A DNA stretch of 64,000 bases from [Eubacterium] eligens ATCC 27750 (lineage in GTDB: Bacteria > Bacillota > Clostridia > Lachnospirales > Lachnospiraceae), in assembly GCF_000146185.1 (NCBI RefSeq), contig NC_012780.1:1-64000 (forward strand). The letters run 5' to 3'. This document shows, one piece after another, positions 15,843 to 24,663 of this stretch; the stretch's first letter is position 1, and every line of letters starts with the position of its first letter. The notes under the pieces were generated by a model. The model saw nothing but the letters and a program-made list of their open reading frames with translations. It was not told the DNA's origin and did no database searches. Made by a program: the position numbers and the translations under genes.

Positions 15843-16297
15843 TATGCCAATTCCTTAAGCATATTTTCAGGATCATCTGCCGCCTTGACTTTATCATTTG
15901 CCTTTATAATGATTCCCTGCTCATCAATAAGATATGTAGTTCTTACTACACCCATAGATACTTTTCCATAATTTTTCTTTTCTTTCCAGACATCATATGC
16001 TTCAATAACTTTACGATCCGGGTCTGCTAATAGCGTAAATGCCAGTCCGTATTTTTCTTCAAATCTCTTGTGAGACGCTACAGAGTCCTTGCTTACTCCG
16101 AGAATAACAGCTCCCTTCTCAGTAAACTGTGGATAACGCTCAGAAAAGCCACATGCCTGCTTCGTACATCCTGGCGTATTATCCTTTGGATAAAAATATA
16201 AGATCACTTTTTTTCCTGCATAATCGCTTAATTTATGCATTTCTCCGTTCTGATCCGGCAATTCAAAGTCCGGTGCTTTTTTCCCTACTTCTAACAT
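15842..16297 (-). CDS. bcp: thioredoxin-dependent thiol peroxidase
   Basis: 151-aa peroxiredoxin of the Bcp/PrxQ type, reducing hydroperoxides with thioredoxin as donor. PKDNTPGCTKQACGFSERY carries the peroxidatic Cys and, five residues on, the resolving Cys; GKKVILYFYP and FTLLADPDRKVIEAYDVW are the flanking strands. Full length. AGGAATAAAAT precedes the ATG. Co-transcribed with yaaA. Confidence 0.93.
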   Translation of the reverse strand: MLEVGKKAPDFELPDQNGEMHKLSDYAGKKVILYFYPKDNTPGCTKQACGFSERYPQFTEKGAVILGVSKDSVASHKRFEEKYGLAFTLLADPDRKVIEAYDVWKEKKNYGKVSMGVVRTTYLIDEQGIIIKANDKVKAADDPENMLKELA

Positions 16298-16311
16298 ATT
16301 TTATTCCTCCA

Positions 16312-16421
16312 TTTGCTTTTAATGTATCTAGCAGGTCTGTAACAACCTGCTTGTCTGCTTCTGTTGCATCTATTGATTTCTGAGCGAGAAATAATGGATC
16401 CCGCATAATTTTTCTTACCAT
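16312..16421 (-). pseudogene. N-terminal remnant of peptide deformylase
   Basis: A frame from the ATG at 16421 reads MVRKIMRDPLFLAQKSIDAT, EADKQVVTDLLDTLKANG, the N-terminal helix of a short-type peptide deformylase (usual continuation CVGMAANMIG). It then runs directly into the Shine-Dalgarno of bcp and has no active-site motifs. About 36 of roughly 135 codons remain. Confidence 0.6.
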
Positions 16422-16422
16422 G

Positions 16423-16461
16423 TCATTGTCCTTCTTTTAAAAATTGTACTACTCGTTCCAT
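16423..16461 (-). pseudogene. 12-codon gene start, possible relic
   Basis: AGGAGGATTACATC precedes ATG and MERVVQFLKEGQ then TGA. The words resemble the start of small pyridoxamine-phosphate-oxidase-fold proteins, cut after the first helix. It directly adjoins the deformylase scrap, so two gene heads may have been joined by deletion. Confidence 0.3.
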
Positions 16462-16494
16462 GATGTAATCCTCCTGGTTTTCAGCCTATGCATG

Positions 16495-17394
16495 TTATAC
16501 CACAAGCAAAACTTTTATCTCAATAATGAAATCATTCCCCTGTATTCTTGCACTTATATCTCCATTCATACGCCCCACAAGCTCTTTTGCAATAGATAAC
16601 CCCAGTCCGGTTGAGGCTCTGCCTCTTGCCACATCTGCTTTATAAAAACGCTCGAACACATGGCTTAAGTCAATATTTTCAGGATGTTCCGTATAATTAC
16701 TAATTTTAAGCAAGGCGTGATTGTCCTCACGGGTAAGCTTGATACTTATATTCTTTTCCCCATGATCAAGACCATTTTTTATGACATTCTGTATAACTCT
16801 CCTTAAGCCCTGCTTATTACCTGATATATACAGCATTTCCTCAGTAATACTAATATCCGGGCAGATGCCCTGCTTCTTCCATTCATCATAATAAGAAAAT
16901 ACAGCTTCTTTTAATATTCTGTTCATACAACAATCCGTAAGCTCCAGCTTATATGAATCATTTTTCAGCTTAGTGAATGTAAAAAGCTCCTCCAGCATTT
17001 CATTAAGGCTGTTAAGCCTTTCTCTGATTATATCAAGATATCTCCTCTGGTCATCTATATTGTCACATTCCTCTATAAGCTGGAAATACCCATCCAGCGA
17101 TGTAAGCGGTGTCCTTATATCGTGTGAAAGATTAGTATATGTATCTGCAATCAGCTCTTCTTTTTTTCTGTACTCATTTCTTTCTTTTTTACGCAGGTCA
17201 AGAAGCTCATTCAATTTATCTGAAAGCTCACCTATTCCCCCCATATCTATTTCACGTTGAATCAGCTTGTTACTATCGTGTTCCATAAGAAACGACAACT
17301 GGCGGCAGATGTCCTTAATCTGCCGCTGGTATTTCCACATAATAAATGCCTGTATAATAATTATTACTGCTAATATTCCAATAATAATCCTCAT
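16495..17394 (-). CDS. sensor histidine kinase
   Basis: 299-aa membrane kinase with a single N-terminal helix (residues 2-18 RIIIGILAVIIIIQAFIM), no sizeable extracellular domain, a HisKA dimerisation segment with the phosphorylated His in NLSHDIRTPLTSL (about residue 92), and the ATPase lid motifs NVIKNGLDHG, VFERFYKAD and STGLGLSIAKELV. Lack of an external sensor is typical of kinases that sense through a partner ABC transporter, and such a transporter is encoded immediately upstream. The operon order on the minus strand is regulator, ATPase, permease, kinase. Confidence 0.9.
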   Translation of the reverse strand: MRIIIGILAVIIIIQAFIMWKYQRQIKDICRQLSFLMEHDSNKLIQREIDMGGIGELSDKLNELLDLRKKERNEYRKKEELIADTYTNLSHDIRTPLTSLDGYFQLIEECDNIDDQRRYLDIIRERLNSLNEMLEELFTFTKLKNDSYKLELTDCCMNRILKEAVFSYYDEWKKQGICPDISITEEMLYISGNKQGLRRVIQNVIKNGLDHGEKNISIKLTREDNHALLKISNYTEHPENIDLSHVFERFYKADVARGRASTGLGLSIAKELVGRMNGDISARIQGNDFIIEIKVLLVV

Positions 17395-17397
17395 TCT

Positions 17398-18270
17398 CTA
17401 AATATCCCTTTTCTGAAAAATATAACTGCTTAATGACAGCATTATAATAATAAATATAGCTGCCACACACATTGAACTAACAACATCCTCCCTGCCTGCA
17501 TTCATAGGAAGCATTGCCATCCTTCCAGTTACTGTATACCTATATACATTGAAATTATGAAGTCCACTTCTATTAACTACATAATCTATAAAGGCATACA
17601 CAATACTCATTATATTCATGGTAAGACATACCGACAAGGTCATGCTTATGACATTATTCTTAATTATAACTGCTATCGCCATACATATTAACACAAATGC
17701 ATAATGAAGCGTAAGTTCCGTTAAGAAATAAGGTATAATCTCCTTCCAGTTACCCCACATCACACATTTAAACGCAAGCATATTCGCTGCTGCCTGGAAT
17801 ACAAATATCCCTGCAAAGGTAATTGCTGTAAATAAGGCAAGCGCAACTGCCCTTGAAACAATAAGCATACCCCTTTGTGACACCTGTCCACCAATATTCT
17901 TAATATAACCGCTCTTAATATCTGCTGTTGCAAACATAACCGCAAATATTACAAGAAAAAGTGCATAAAATTTCCCCTGTGCATTAGAAAAGAAAACATC
18001 CATTACCGTAACCTTCTTCCCTGGCTCCGTAGGTAATTCCACACTCATACCAATATTGACATTATCTGTATTCTGCTGCGAAAGCTGTTCCTTGTTGCTG
18101 TCATCTGCCTGTTGTTGCTCCCATTCCTTATTAACTGCATCATAATCTATTTTTGAAAGAAATGAGGTAAGCAGTGCTGATGCCAGCAATATAATCCATA
18201 TTACATACATACTCTTTGTACGAAACATTCTGTATACATCCATCTTTATCATATTAAGCACGATTGTCAC
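17398..18270 (-). CDS. ABC-2 type transporter permease
   Basis: 290-aa integral membrane protein with about six helices: an N-terminal one (residues 18-38 SMYVIWIILLASALLTSFLS), a long external loop rich in Gln/Asp (QQQADDSNKEQLSQQN), then five more. Typical of BcrB/ABC-2 permeases that work with a BcrA-type ATPase in peptide-antibiotic resistance or lantibiotic immunity. Its start overlaps the end of the ATPase gene by 17 nt. Substrate unknown. Confidence 0.85.
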   Translation of the reverse strand: MTIVLNMIKMDVYRMFRTKSMYVIWIILLASALLTSFLSKIDYDAVNKEWEQQQADDSNKEQLSQQNTDNVNIGMSVELPTEPGKKVTVMDVFFSNAQGKFYALFLVIFAVMFATADIKSGYIKNIGGQVSQRGMLIVSRAVALALFTAITFAGIFVFQAAANMLAFKCVMWGNWKEIIPYFLTELTLHYAFVLICMAIAVIIKNNVISMTLSVCLTMNIMSIVYAFIDYVVNRSGLHNFNVYRYTVTGRMAMLPMNAGREDVVSSMCVAAIFIIIMLSLSSYIFQKRDI

Positions 18271-19171
18271 CCCCTGTAAGCCTTAAGAAATAATTCTCAA
18301 GTTCTTCACTTGTAATAGATATTCCCTTAACTGGAATTCCCGCCTTTGCAAGCTCCATGTTCAGGCTGGCACTTTCTCCCAGTCTTTCAAATATATGAAT
18401 ATGTTCTTTATCTATAACCTGATAGCTGTTAAAGCCCATATCATCAAGCACAGGAATAGCCTGCTTAGGATTATCAAGTGTAAGCTCTATGCGCTCACTG
18501 CATTTTTTCATAAGCTCTTCTCTTGTAAGCTCCTGCACAAGGCATCCATTATGAATAATGCCATAATCTGTGGCAAGCTTTGATAATTCCTCCAGGATAT
18601 GACTTGAAATACATATTGTCATACCTCGCTCCTTTGCAAGCTTCTGGATAGTTTCACGCACCTCCACTATTCCCTGCGGATCAAGTCCGTTAATCGGCTC
18701 ATCAAGAATAAGCAGGTCAGGCTCACCTACAAGTGCAAGAGCAATTCCTAAGCGCTGCTTCATTCCAAGCGAATAATGCTTTGTTTTCTTTTCTCCAACA
18801 GTATCAAGGCCCACTGTTTTTAACAGCTCTTCTATATATCCTTTTTTCTTAATCCCCGTAAGCTTACATTTAATGTTCAAATTGTCATATGCCGACATAT
18901 TGCCATAAAGTCCGGGAGCTTCTATAAGACACCCTACTCTTGAACGTACCTTTTGTAAGTCCTTTCCCTTATACCCAAACATTTCTATTTCGCCATAAGA
19001 CGGTGTTGACAGTCCGCTAATCATCTTAAGACAGGTCGTTTTACCGGCTCCGTTTCTTCCAATAAAGCCATATATCGCACCCTTTTTAATGTGCATATTT
19101 ACATCATCAACCGCCCTGTGTCTGCCATACTGCTTAGTCAGATTACTTGTCTGCAATAATAATTCACTCAA
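18254..19171 (-). CDS. ABC transporter ATP-binding protein (BcrA-like)
   Basis: 305-aa ATPase. Walker A GRNGAGKTT, Q-loop in VGCLIEAPGLYGNMSAYDNL, signature HYSLGMKQRLGIA, Walker B LLILDEPINGLDP and switch His in ICISSHILEEL are all present. The C-terminal ~70 residues are the accessory domain common in BcrA/lantibiotic-immunity ATPases. Part of the regulator-ATPase-permease-kinase operon, a classic self-contained peptide-sensing and resistance module. Confidence 0.93.
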   Translation of the reverse strand: MSELLLQTSNLTKQYGRHRAVDDVNMHIKKGAIYGFIGRNGAGKTTCLKMISGLSTPSYGEIEMFGYKGKDLQKVRSRVGCLIEAPGLYGNMSAYDNLNIKCKLTGIKKKGYIEELLKTVGLDTVGEKKTKHYSLGMKQRLGIALALVGEPDLLILDEPINGLDPQGIVEVRETIQKLAKERGMTICISSHILEELSKLATDYGIIHNGCLVQELTREELMKKCSERIELTLDNPKQAIPVLDDMGFNSYQVIDKEHIHIFERLGESASLNMELAKAGIPVKGISITSEELENYFLRLTGGDNRA

Positions 19172-19255
19172 AGCTTTTTCCTCCTTTTCTTAACTGCTCT
19201 TATCATAAAAAATAAATCCTAATCAATCGCAAATAAATAGTAAAAAAAGAGTAAA

Positions 19256-20008
19256 TTATTCATGCAGGCGATATCCAATCCCCCATATTGTTTCTATATA
19301 TTCATCAGGTGTAACGGTTTTTATTTTCTTCCTGATATTGCTTATATGCACATCCAGGGTCTTTGTTTCACCCATATATGGCTCATCCCACGCATATTCG
19401 AATATATCCTCCTTGCTAAACACCTGCTTCGGGTTTTTAAGCAGCAATTCCAGTATTGCAAATTCCTGTTTTGTAATCTTAGGAAGCACCCTGCCACCGA
19501 TACTTACCTCAAAGGTAGAGCGTATAAGCACCATATCCCTGAACTCAAGCCTTCCGCTACCTTGTCCTTCCTGTATACCAGCCTTTGTTATCACTTCCGT
19601 TTCTGCTTCTGTTTCTGCCTCTGCTTCACTTTTTGTTTCTGCCTCTATATGACGAAGCTGCACCTGAATACGTGCCAATACCTCTCTAATCTCAAATGGC
19701 TTTGTTATATAATCATCTGCTCCATCTGTCAGCACTCCGATTTTATCATCTATACTATCCTTTGCAGTCAGCACAATCACCGGAAGCCTTCCCTGTTTTC
19801 TTATCTCTTTTAAAACCTCTTCACCACTTGCACCAGGCAGCATTAAGTCAAGCAGTACAAGCGTATAAGCCTTTTCTTTTATATCTAGAAGCAGCTTTGC
19901 CTCTGTTCCTGAAAATGCCTGTTCGCATGTATAACCTGCCTTCCTAAGTACCTCACAAAGAAGGTTATTAATATTTATATCATCCTCTACAATTAGTATA
20001 TTAGGCAT
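19256..20008 (-). CDS. OmpR-family response regulator
   Basis: 250 aa: receiver domain residues 1-120 (ILIVEDD acid pocket, LVLLDLMLPGASG with the phosphorylated Asp, VLTAKDS, TKPFE) and a winged-helix DNA-binding domain about 155-248 (LPKITKQEFAILELLLKNPKQVFSKEDI, TLDVHISNIRKK). Between them lies an unusual linker made of repeated Glu-Thr/Glu-Ala words (SEAEAETEAETE), encoded by a short tandem repeat near 19600-19640. AGGAG eight nt before the ATG at 20008 sets the start. Partner of the histidine kinase at 16495-17394. Confidence 0.9.
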   Translation of the reverse strand: MPNILIVEDDININNLLCEVLRKAGYTCEQAFSGTEAKLLLDIKEKAYTLVLLDLMLPGASGEEVLKEIRKQGRLPVIVLTAKDSIDDKIGVLTDGADDYITKPFEIREVLARIQVQLRHIEAETKSEAEAETEAETEVITKAGIQEGQGSGRLEFRDMVLIRSTFEVSIGGRVLPKITKQEFAILELLLKNPKQVFSKEDIFEYAWDEPYMGETKTLDVHISNIRKKIKTVTPDEYIETIWGIGYRLHE

Positions 20009-20233
20009 AATTTTTACTCCTGTCCGATATTGTTTTATCACTGATTCCCTGTTTAATCTATATCATAATATTAACATAAATCATATTGTTTCATAGTTTC
20101 TACATTTCGATATTCATGCTTCTCATAATATCCTATCAGCTTACCTTCATCTCTGAGTGCTACCATGTAAACATCTTTATTCTGTTTCGCGTTTATTTTT
20201 CACATTATAACATCTATCAAATTGATCCGCACT
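20009..20233. other. intergenic stretch with a short coding relic
   Basis: Contains the presumed promoter of the response-regulator operon. On the minus strand 20071-20166 reads NKDVYMVALRDEGKLIGYYE...TMKQYDLC then stop, possibly the C-terminus of an acetyltransferase-like protein, with no start nearby. Otherwise nothing recognisable. Confidence 0.3.
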
Positions 20234-20263
20234 AAAAAAGGACGCAGAATCTCTCCCACGTCC
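20234..20263 (-). terminator. terminator-like hairpin
   Basis: Minus strand: GGACG, 14-nt loop, CGTCC, then six T. It would stop transcripts coming from the DUF1016 relic. Confidence 0.5.
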
Positions 20264-20383
20264 TCAAGACTATCTGGCTTTATCTTCTCTCACCTTCGAT
20301 ACTTCCTTTATTTCATATCTATACGATATAAATTAAGTCTCTCCTGTTTCGTATATCTCCTTAATATAAAAATGCTATTTTAT

Positions 20384-20641
20384 TTAGCGTTTACTTTTCT
20401 TCTCCTTATATGGTTCTGACAAATCAAGAAACTCTAACATATACATATCCCTAAGAACACCTGTCATATCTTTACTTTCGATTGCAGATGTGGCTTTTCC
20501 ATTAGATAAAAGCAACCTCTCATAATATCCACTATCAATCTATCTCACCAGTTCTTTTGCCTTATATTTTTCCTTTGACGCAAGTTTTAGATAAAATTCT
20601 TTTTCTTCATAGCTTTTTGTTTTAGAAATAATATTACTAAT
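20384..20641 (-). pseudogene. fragment of a DUF1016 (YhcG-type) PDDEXK nuclease
   Basis: Minus-strand translation gives KSYEEKEFYLKLASKEKYKA, KELVR, TAG, IDSGYYERLLLSNGKATSAI, ESKDMTGVLRDMYMLEFLDL and SEPYKEKKSKR then stop. The words RQIDSGYYER and EFLDLPEPYKEKDLR are typical of the DUF1016 N-terminal/central region of YhcG-family proteins. The catalytic PDDEXK part that should follow is absent, the front is cut at 20641, and a nonsense codon replaces Gln in RQIDSG. Clearly dead. Confidence 0.65.
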
Positions 20642-21181
20642 ATGTATGAAGCATATTTTGGAATGAATCCTGCTGATCCTTTCTCCTCACTTACTGATGA
20701 AGGCAGGGAAAAGGCTATGGATTATATCAATCTGCTCCACGCATCCGGAATGTATGAAAAGCAAACTGCTAAAATAATTCCATTCCGAAGCATTGATATT
20801 TTTGAAAATGCAGTATCAGCTGGAACCGGCAACTTCCTTGTAGATGGACCAAAAGAGACTGTACGAATAGATGAATCTCTTCTACCAGAAGATACTACTT
20901 TCGGTGTATGCATTAGTGGTGACAGTATGGAACCTGAATTCCACGATGGTCAGATTGCATGGGTATTACAACAGGAATCTGTTGCTAATGGAGAAATCGG
21001 CATCTTCGCTCTAAACGGAGAAGCCTATATTAAGAAGTTAAAAGACGATAAAGACGGAATTTTCCTTATCTCACTCAATGAAAAGTATGCACCTATCAAG
21101 GTTGGAGAAAATGACCGCTTAGACATATTTGGAAAAGTTCTTGGAAAATCTGATGCTTCTGCTATCACAGGACATTGCTGA
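20642..21181 (+). CDS. S24-family LexA/CI-like repressor, DNA-binding part missing
   Basis: 179 aa carrying the S24 peptidase fold of phage-type repressors: AVSAGTGNFL, GVCISGDSMEPEFHDGQIAWV with the catalytic Ser, and IGIFALNGEAYIKKLKDD with the catalytic Lys. Homologues begin with an XRE helix-turn-helix of about 65 residues; here the first codons read MYEAYFGMNPADPFSSL, which is the linker. No Shine-Dalgarno precedes the ATG. The gene is thus cut at the exact point where the opposite-facing DUF1016 fragment is cut. Perhaps still expressed as a DNA-binding-less protein, more likely dead. Confidence 0.7.
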   Translation: MYEAYFGMNPADPFSSLTDEGREKAMDYINLLHASGMYEKQTAKIIPFRSIDIFENAVSAGTGNFLVDGPKETVRIDESLLPEDTTFGVCISGDSMEPEFHDGQIAWVLQQESVANGEIGIFALNGEAYIKKLKDDKDGIFLISLNEKYAPIKVGENDRLDIFGKVLGKSDASAITGHC

Positions 21182-21267
21182 TAAAATTGCAAGTCCTTTT
21201 TATCGGACACATTATTTTGCATAATGACAATAAGAAAATATCTATAGAACTGAAAGAAGGGATTTTT

Positions 21268-21468
21268 ATGGCGGTTACCAATAATATCAGAGAAATCCGG
21301 GAGCAGCGTGGCATTTACCAGGATGACCTTGCCGCTGCTATCGGATACAGCACCAAAACTGTCGGCAGGATAGAGCGTGGGGACAGTACCCCATCTGCCG
21401 AATTTATGCTGCGAATATCAAAGTACTTTAATATGCTGGTGGAAGATGTATTCCATGTAGAGGATTGA
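21268..21468 (+). CDS. XRE-family transcriptional regulator (66 aa)
   Basis: Minimal lambda-repressor-like DNA-binding protein. REQRGIYQDDLAAAIGYSTK, TVGRIERGDSTPSAEFMLRI and a VEDVFHVED tail are the Cro/CI-like domain with nothing added. AGAAGGGATTTTT precedes the ATG at 21268. Such stand-alone proteins are common in integrated elements. The hairpin after its stop marks the end of the unit. Confidence 0.85.
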   Translation: MAVTNNIREIREQRGIYQDDLAAAIGYSTKTVGRIERGDSTPSAEFMLRISKYFNMLVEDVFHVED

Positions 21469-21470
21469 GC

Positions 21471-21495
21471 TGAGCTGGGGAGAACCCCTAGCTCA
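21471..21495 (+). terminator. strong hairpin after the XRE gene
   Basis: TGAGCT-GGGG-AGAA-CCCC-T-AGCTCA, ten base pairs with one bulge. The T-run is poor (GTCTCTATT). Confidence 0.5.
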
Positions 21496-21603
21496 GTCTC
21501 TATTATGGTGGTATTATTATAACTTAACAGTGCTACTTTGTATTTGAATATCGTTTGCTAATAAATTCTATCATAATGGAGGATGAAAAATACAGCGGTT
21601 TTA

Positions 21604-21906
21604 TCAGCGGATGTATCTTCCTGAATACACATTTTTTGTTTTGTCACGGCGCACAAAAAATACATAAAGTAAGATACCACCGCAAATCAAGAATAACGAA
21701 AGCACTTGTGATACTCTGATTCCGGAAATAATATAAAGGCTGTCCGTACGCAGTCCTTCAATCAAAAATCTTCCAAGACCGCCAATCACTCCACCATAGA
21801 TGGCAAGCCCGCCTTTCCATATTTTGAAGATGGTAAGAATATCACCATACTAGGCAATGCTCCATCCCTCTATGCCAAATAAATTTTCAATCAAATACTT
21901 GCTCAT
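21604..21906 (-). pseudogene. decayed lgt (prolipoprotein diacylglyceryl transferase)
   Basis: Minus strand reads ...YGDILTIFKIWKGGLAIYGG, VIGG, then directly LGRFLIEGLRTDSLYI and RVSQVLSLFLICGGILLY. KGGLAIYGGVIGG and GRFxIEGLRTDSLY are the two hallmark blocks of Lgt but are normally over 130 residues apart, so the centre is deleted in frame. An in-frame TAG lies upstream of the first block. The ATG at 21906 may belong to another relic. Not functional. Confidence 0.7.
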
Positions 21907-21919
21907 ATCAACACCTTTT

Positions 21920-22434
21920 CTACACAACCAGAAATTCATTTTCTTGTTCTATATATCTGCAAAAGATAAATATACCGCAAATAATTTCCGGGACAAAACC
22001 GCAAATATCTTCCACAGCCCATCCTCCTGCAATACCCTTGTGCATAATACGAAGAACCTCCGAATTGTGGGCGTTTATCAAAGAATAATTCTGGCTATTG
22101 TGCATGGTCAAAAGATATTCTTCGCCGTTCACAACAATATTGGCATTCTGCAAATTGGCCAGCCCACCACATTGGGATCATCACCATCTGCATATCCGGG
22201 GCAAGCAGAACCGACTAACTGATTTTCGTTGTCGGTCAGTAAATATTCCCGATTTCTTACATCACCGGAACTTGCTTTTGATTCATCGAGATAACGGGCG
22301 TCCGCCGTCAAAAGCAGCTCACCTGCGATGCTGAGAATCTTTCTTTGCGGACCGAGCAACGCACTTTTTATTCTTACCAAGGCAAGCTGAGATTCATTTT
22401 TATAAAGGACTCCTGCCTTTATCGTATATTTCAT
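21920..22434 (-). pseudogene. frameshifted gene of unknown function
   Basis: GGAGG precedes ATG at 22434: MKYTIKAGVLYKNESQLALV...LTDNENQLVGSACPGYADGDDPNVVGWPICRMP in one frame, and from about 22150 NIVVNGEEYLLTMHNSQNYSL...GGWAVEDICGFVPEIICGIF and FCRYIEQENEFLVV in another. Together they make a protein of about 170 aa that I have seen as an unnamed Firmicute family; one frameshift near 22130-22155 breaks it. It lies 16 nt downstream of the chromate-transporter pair on the same strand. Confidence 0.65.
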
Positions 22435-22450
22435 AACTGCGCCTCCTCTC

Positions 22451-23014
22451 TTATACAAGTGAATACAGGATGATTCCTGCAAATCCCGAACCTGCCATAA
22501 CCCAAAGCGGATTCGGTTTCCACTTTCTTAAAACAATAATGCCAATAACAAAAATAATCACAGCAATCAAGTCCAAAGATGCCAAATCATTCGGAAGCGT
22601 TCTCTGTCCGTAGAGTGCCATAATCAACAGTGAGATACCCGCTGATGCGATCATTGCAATGACCGCAGGGCGAAGTCCGGCAAGAATGCCCTGCACCATA
22701 TTCAATCCACGGAACCGATAATAGATATAGGCAAGGGTCATTACGATAACACAGGATGGAAACACACAGCCAACCGTTGCGATGACAGCACCGGGAAGAC
22801 CTGCGACTTGGATACCAACAAATGTTGCTGAGTTGATGGCTATAGGGCCGGGTGTCATTTCAGCGATGGTCATAATATCCGCAAATTGTGTCATTGTCAG
22901 CCAAGGATGAATATCCACCACTTGATTCTGAATCAAAGGCATGGCAGCATATCCACCACCAATGCTGAATAATCCAATTTGAAAAAAGCTCCAGAACAAT
23001 TCAATGTATATCAC
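22451..23014 (-). CDS. chromate transporter family protein, second half-subunit
   Basis: 187-aa CHR-family membrane protein. FFQIGLFSIGGGYAAMPLI and EMTPGPIAINSATFVGIQVAG are the signature FGGGxAxxP and PGP motifs; five to six helices follow. Two adjacent short CHR genes together equal the single long ChrA, and the partner overlaps by 4 nt at 23011. The physiological substrate in anaerobes is uncertain (chromate or another oxyanion). Confidence 0.9.
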   Translation of the reverse strand: MIYIELFWSFFQIGLFSIGGGYAAMPLIQNQVVDIHPWLTMTQFADIMTIAEMTPGPIAINSATFVGIQVAGLPGAVIATVGCVFPSCVIVMTLAYIYYRFRGLNMVQGILAGLRPAVIAMIASAGISLLIMALYGQRTLPNDLASLDLIAVIIFVIGIIVLRKWKPNPLWVMAGSGFAGIILYSLV

Positions 23015-23586
23015 TGTTTATCACCTACTTTCCGCATTTTTCCTTGATGCCACGTATCCGCTGCTCCGATCACGCCACAGACAAGAATAATGGCTATGAT
23101 ATTCACAGAGAAAAAGCGAACGGCTACAAAAGAACCAAGCATAACAATAACAGGCAATAGTCGTTTTTTCTGAAAAATGGTTTTTGCCATATTGATCACA
23201 ACATCACAGATTACTGCCGCCACTCCGCAGAGCATTCCTGCCATTACCATATTTACAATGGCATTATCTCGAAATGCCTGATAAAACATGGAAATGATAG
23301 AAATAATCATCAATGGCGGCAATATAGTTCCCAATACCGTGAGCATTGCGCCGGAAAACCCCGCCACATGATAACCTACCAAAATGGAAGCATTAACTGC
23401 TATTGCGCCTGGAGAAGACTGTGCGATTGCTGTCAGATCCATCATCTCATCTTCTTCAATCCAACCAAGTTCCTCCACGAATTTTTTTCGCATCAACGGA
23501 ATGATTACAAATCCACCGCCAAAAGTGCAAGCACTCAGTTCAAAAGTGGAGAAAAACAATTTTTTATATTTTTGCAAGCTATTCAT
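23011..23586 (-). CDS. chromate transporter family protein, first half-subunit
   Basis: CHR-family protein, about 191 aa. TFELSACTFGGGFVIIPLM and IAQSSPGAIAVNASILVGYHVAG correspond to the GGG and PG motifs. I prefer the ATG at 23586 (MNSLQKYKK) since an AAAGGACGG lies ahead of it, though the spacing is long. Divergent from the LysR gene at 23700, which is the likely regulator; the 113-bp gap would hold both promoters. Confidence 0.9.
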   Translation of the reverse strand: MNSLQKYKKLFFSTFELSACTFGGGFVIIPLMRKKFVEELGWIEEDEMMDLTAIAQSSPGAIAVNASILVGYHVAGFSGAMLTVLGTILPPLMIISIISMFYQAFRDNAIVNMVMAGMLCGVAAVICDVVINMAKTIFQKKRLLPVIVMLGSFVAVRFFSVNIIAIILVCGVIGAADTWHQGKMRKVGDKQ

Positions 23587-23699
23587 TTCTAAAAATGCCG
23601 TCCTTTCTATGTTTATTAACATTATACCGCTTGATTTCTGATAACGGAAATAATATAATTTTACAGAAACGATAAGTATTTTTATATAAGGGGATTGTT

Positions 23700-24617
23700 A
23701 TGACGATACGACACATGATAATATTTCGTACCGTATGCGAAAATGGATATAATTCCACCAAAGCAGCGGAAGTTTTACACATGACACAGCCAGCAGTCAG
23801 CCTTGCCATTAAGGAACTGGAGCAATATTACGGAGTACACCTGTTTGACAGAATCGGCAGACGATTGCAAATCACCGATGCAGGTCAGCATTTTCTTCAA
23901 TATGCGATACATATATCCGACTTGTTTTCAGATATGGAAACAAGGTTACGTGATTGGGATTCTAAAGGAGTTCTCCGTATTGGTGCAAGCATCACCATCG
24001 GCTCGCAGTTTTTACCGAACTATGTAAAGGCATTCTCTGAACTCTGCCCAGAGCTTGATGTCAGAGTTACCGTTGAGCAATCAGAACGTCTGGAACAAAA
24101 AATTTTGGCAAATGAATTGGATTGTGCGTTGATCGAAGGTATTGCACATGATCCAAATATCGTTTCGGAAGCCTACATGGAAGATCATTTGAGTGTTATA
24201 TGCGGTACGGATAAAGGCTGGACACAGGGGCAAGTTATATCCATAGAAGATTTTCAAAGACAGCGATTTCTCTTGCGAGAAAAAGGCAGTGGCACACGAG
24301 AGGTGTTTAACCGTGTAGTTGAACAGGCTGGCATCCACATTACACCAGTATGGGAAGCAATGAGCACAACAGCACTGGTCAATGCTGCAATCAATGGATT
24401 AGGAATTGCTGTATTACCGCATCGAATGATTCTTCCGGCTCTGCGACAAGGCTTGATTTGTACTGTCAAAGTAGAGGGGTTGAGTTTCAGCCGAAATTTC
24501 CATATAATTCATCATAAAGATAAGTTTTTAACAACTTCTGCCAAGCGATTTATTACTTTGTGCAGAGATTTTGAGACTGATTACCCCTTGCCTTGTTACA
24601 ACGGACTATATGAATAA
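23700..24617 (+). CDS. LysR-family transcriptional regulator
   Basis: 305-aa LTTR. HTH at residues 15-40 (NGYNSTKAAEVLHMTQPAVSLAIKELE) and the two-lobed effector domain from residue 90 (GVLRIGASITIGSQFLPNYV, DCALIEG, AINGLGIAVLPHRMI). Divergently transcribed from the chromate-transporter pair, the standard arrangement for LTTR control of a neighbouring operon. AAGGGGATTGTT precedes the ATG. Related to regulators of CysB/CbbR-like oxyanion or sulfur genes only in a general way. Confidence 0.92.
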   Translation: MTIRHMIIFRTVCENGYNSTKAAEVLHMTQPAVSLAIKELEQYYGVHLFDRIGRRLQITDAGQHFLQYAIHISDLFSDMETRLRDWDSKGVLRIGASITIGSQFLPNYVKAFSELCPELDVRVTVEQSERLEQKILANELDCALIEGIAHDPNIVSEAYMEDHLSVICGTDKGWTQGQVISIEDFQRQRFLLREKGSGTREVFNRVVEQAGIHITPVWEAMSTTALVNAAINGLGIAVLPHRMILPALRQGLICTVKVEGLSFSRNFHIIHHKDKFLTTSAKRFITLCRDFETDYPLPCYNGLYE

Positions 24618-24623
24618 AAGATT

Positions 24624-24656
24624 AGAGCCGCAGTCCAATCACATGACTACGGCTCT
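24624..24656 (+). terminator. terminator after the LysR gene
   Basis: AGAGCCG..AGTC, loop, GACT.CGGCTCT; weak T-run. Eight nt past the stop. Confidence 0.55.
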
Positions 24657-24663
24657 TGCAATA

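Noticed and set aside
16495..20008. Calling the ABC/two-component module a bacitracin resistance operon
   Set aside because: The architecture fits peptide resistance in general, but the permease is the short BcrB type and the drug cannot be inferred.
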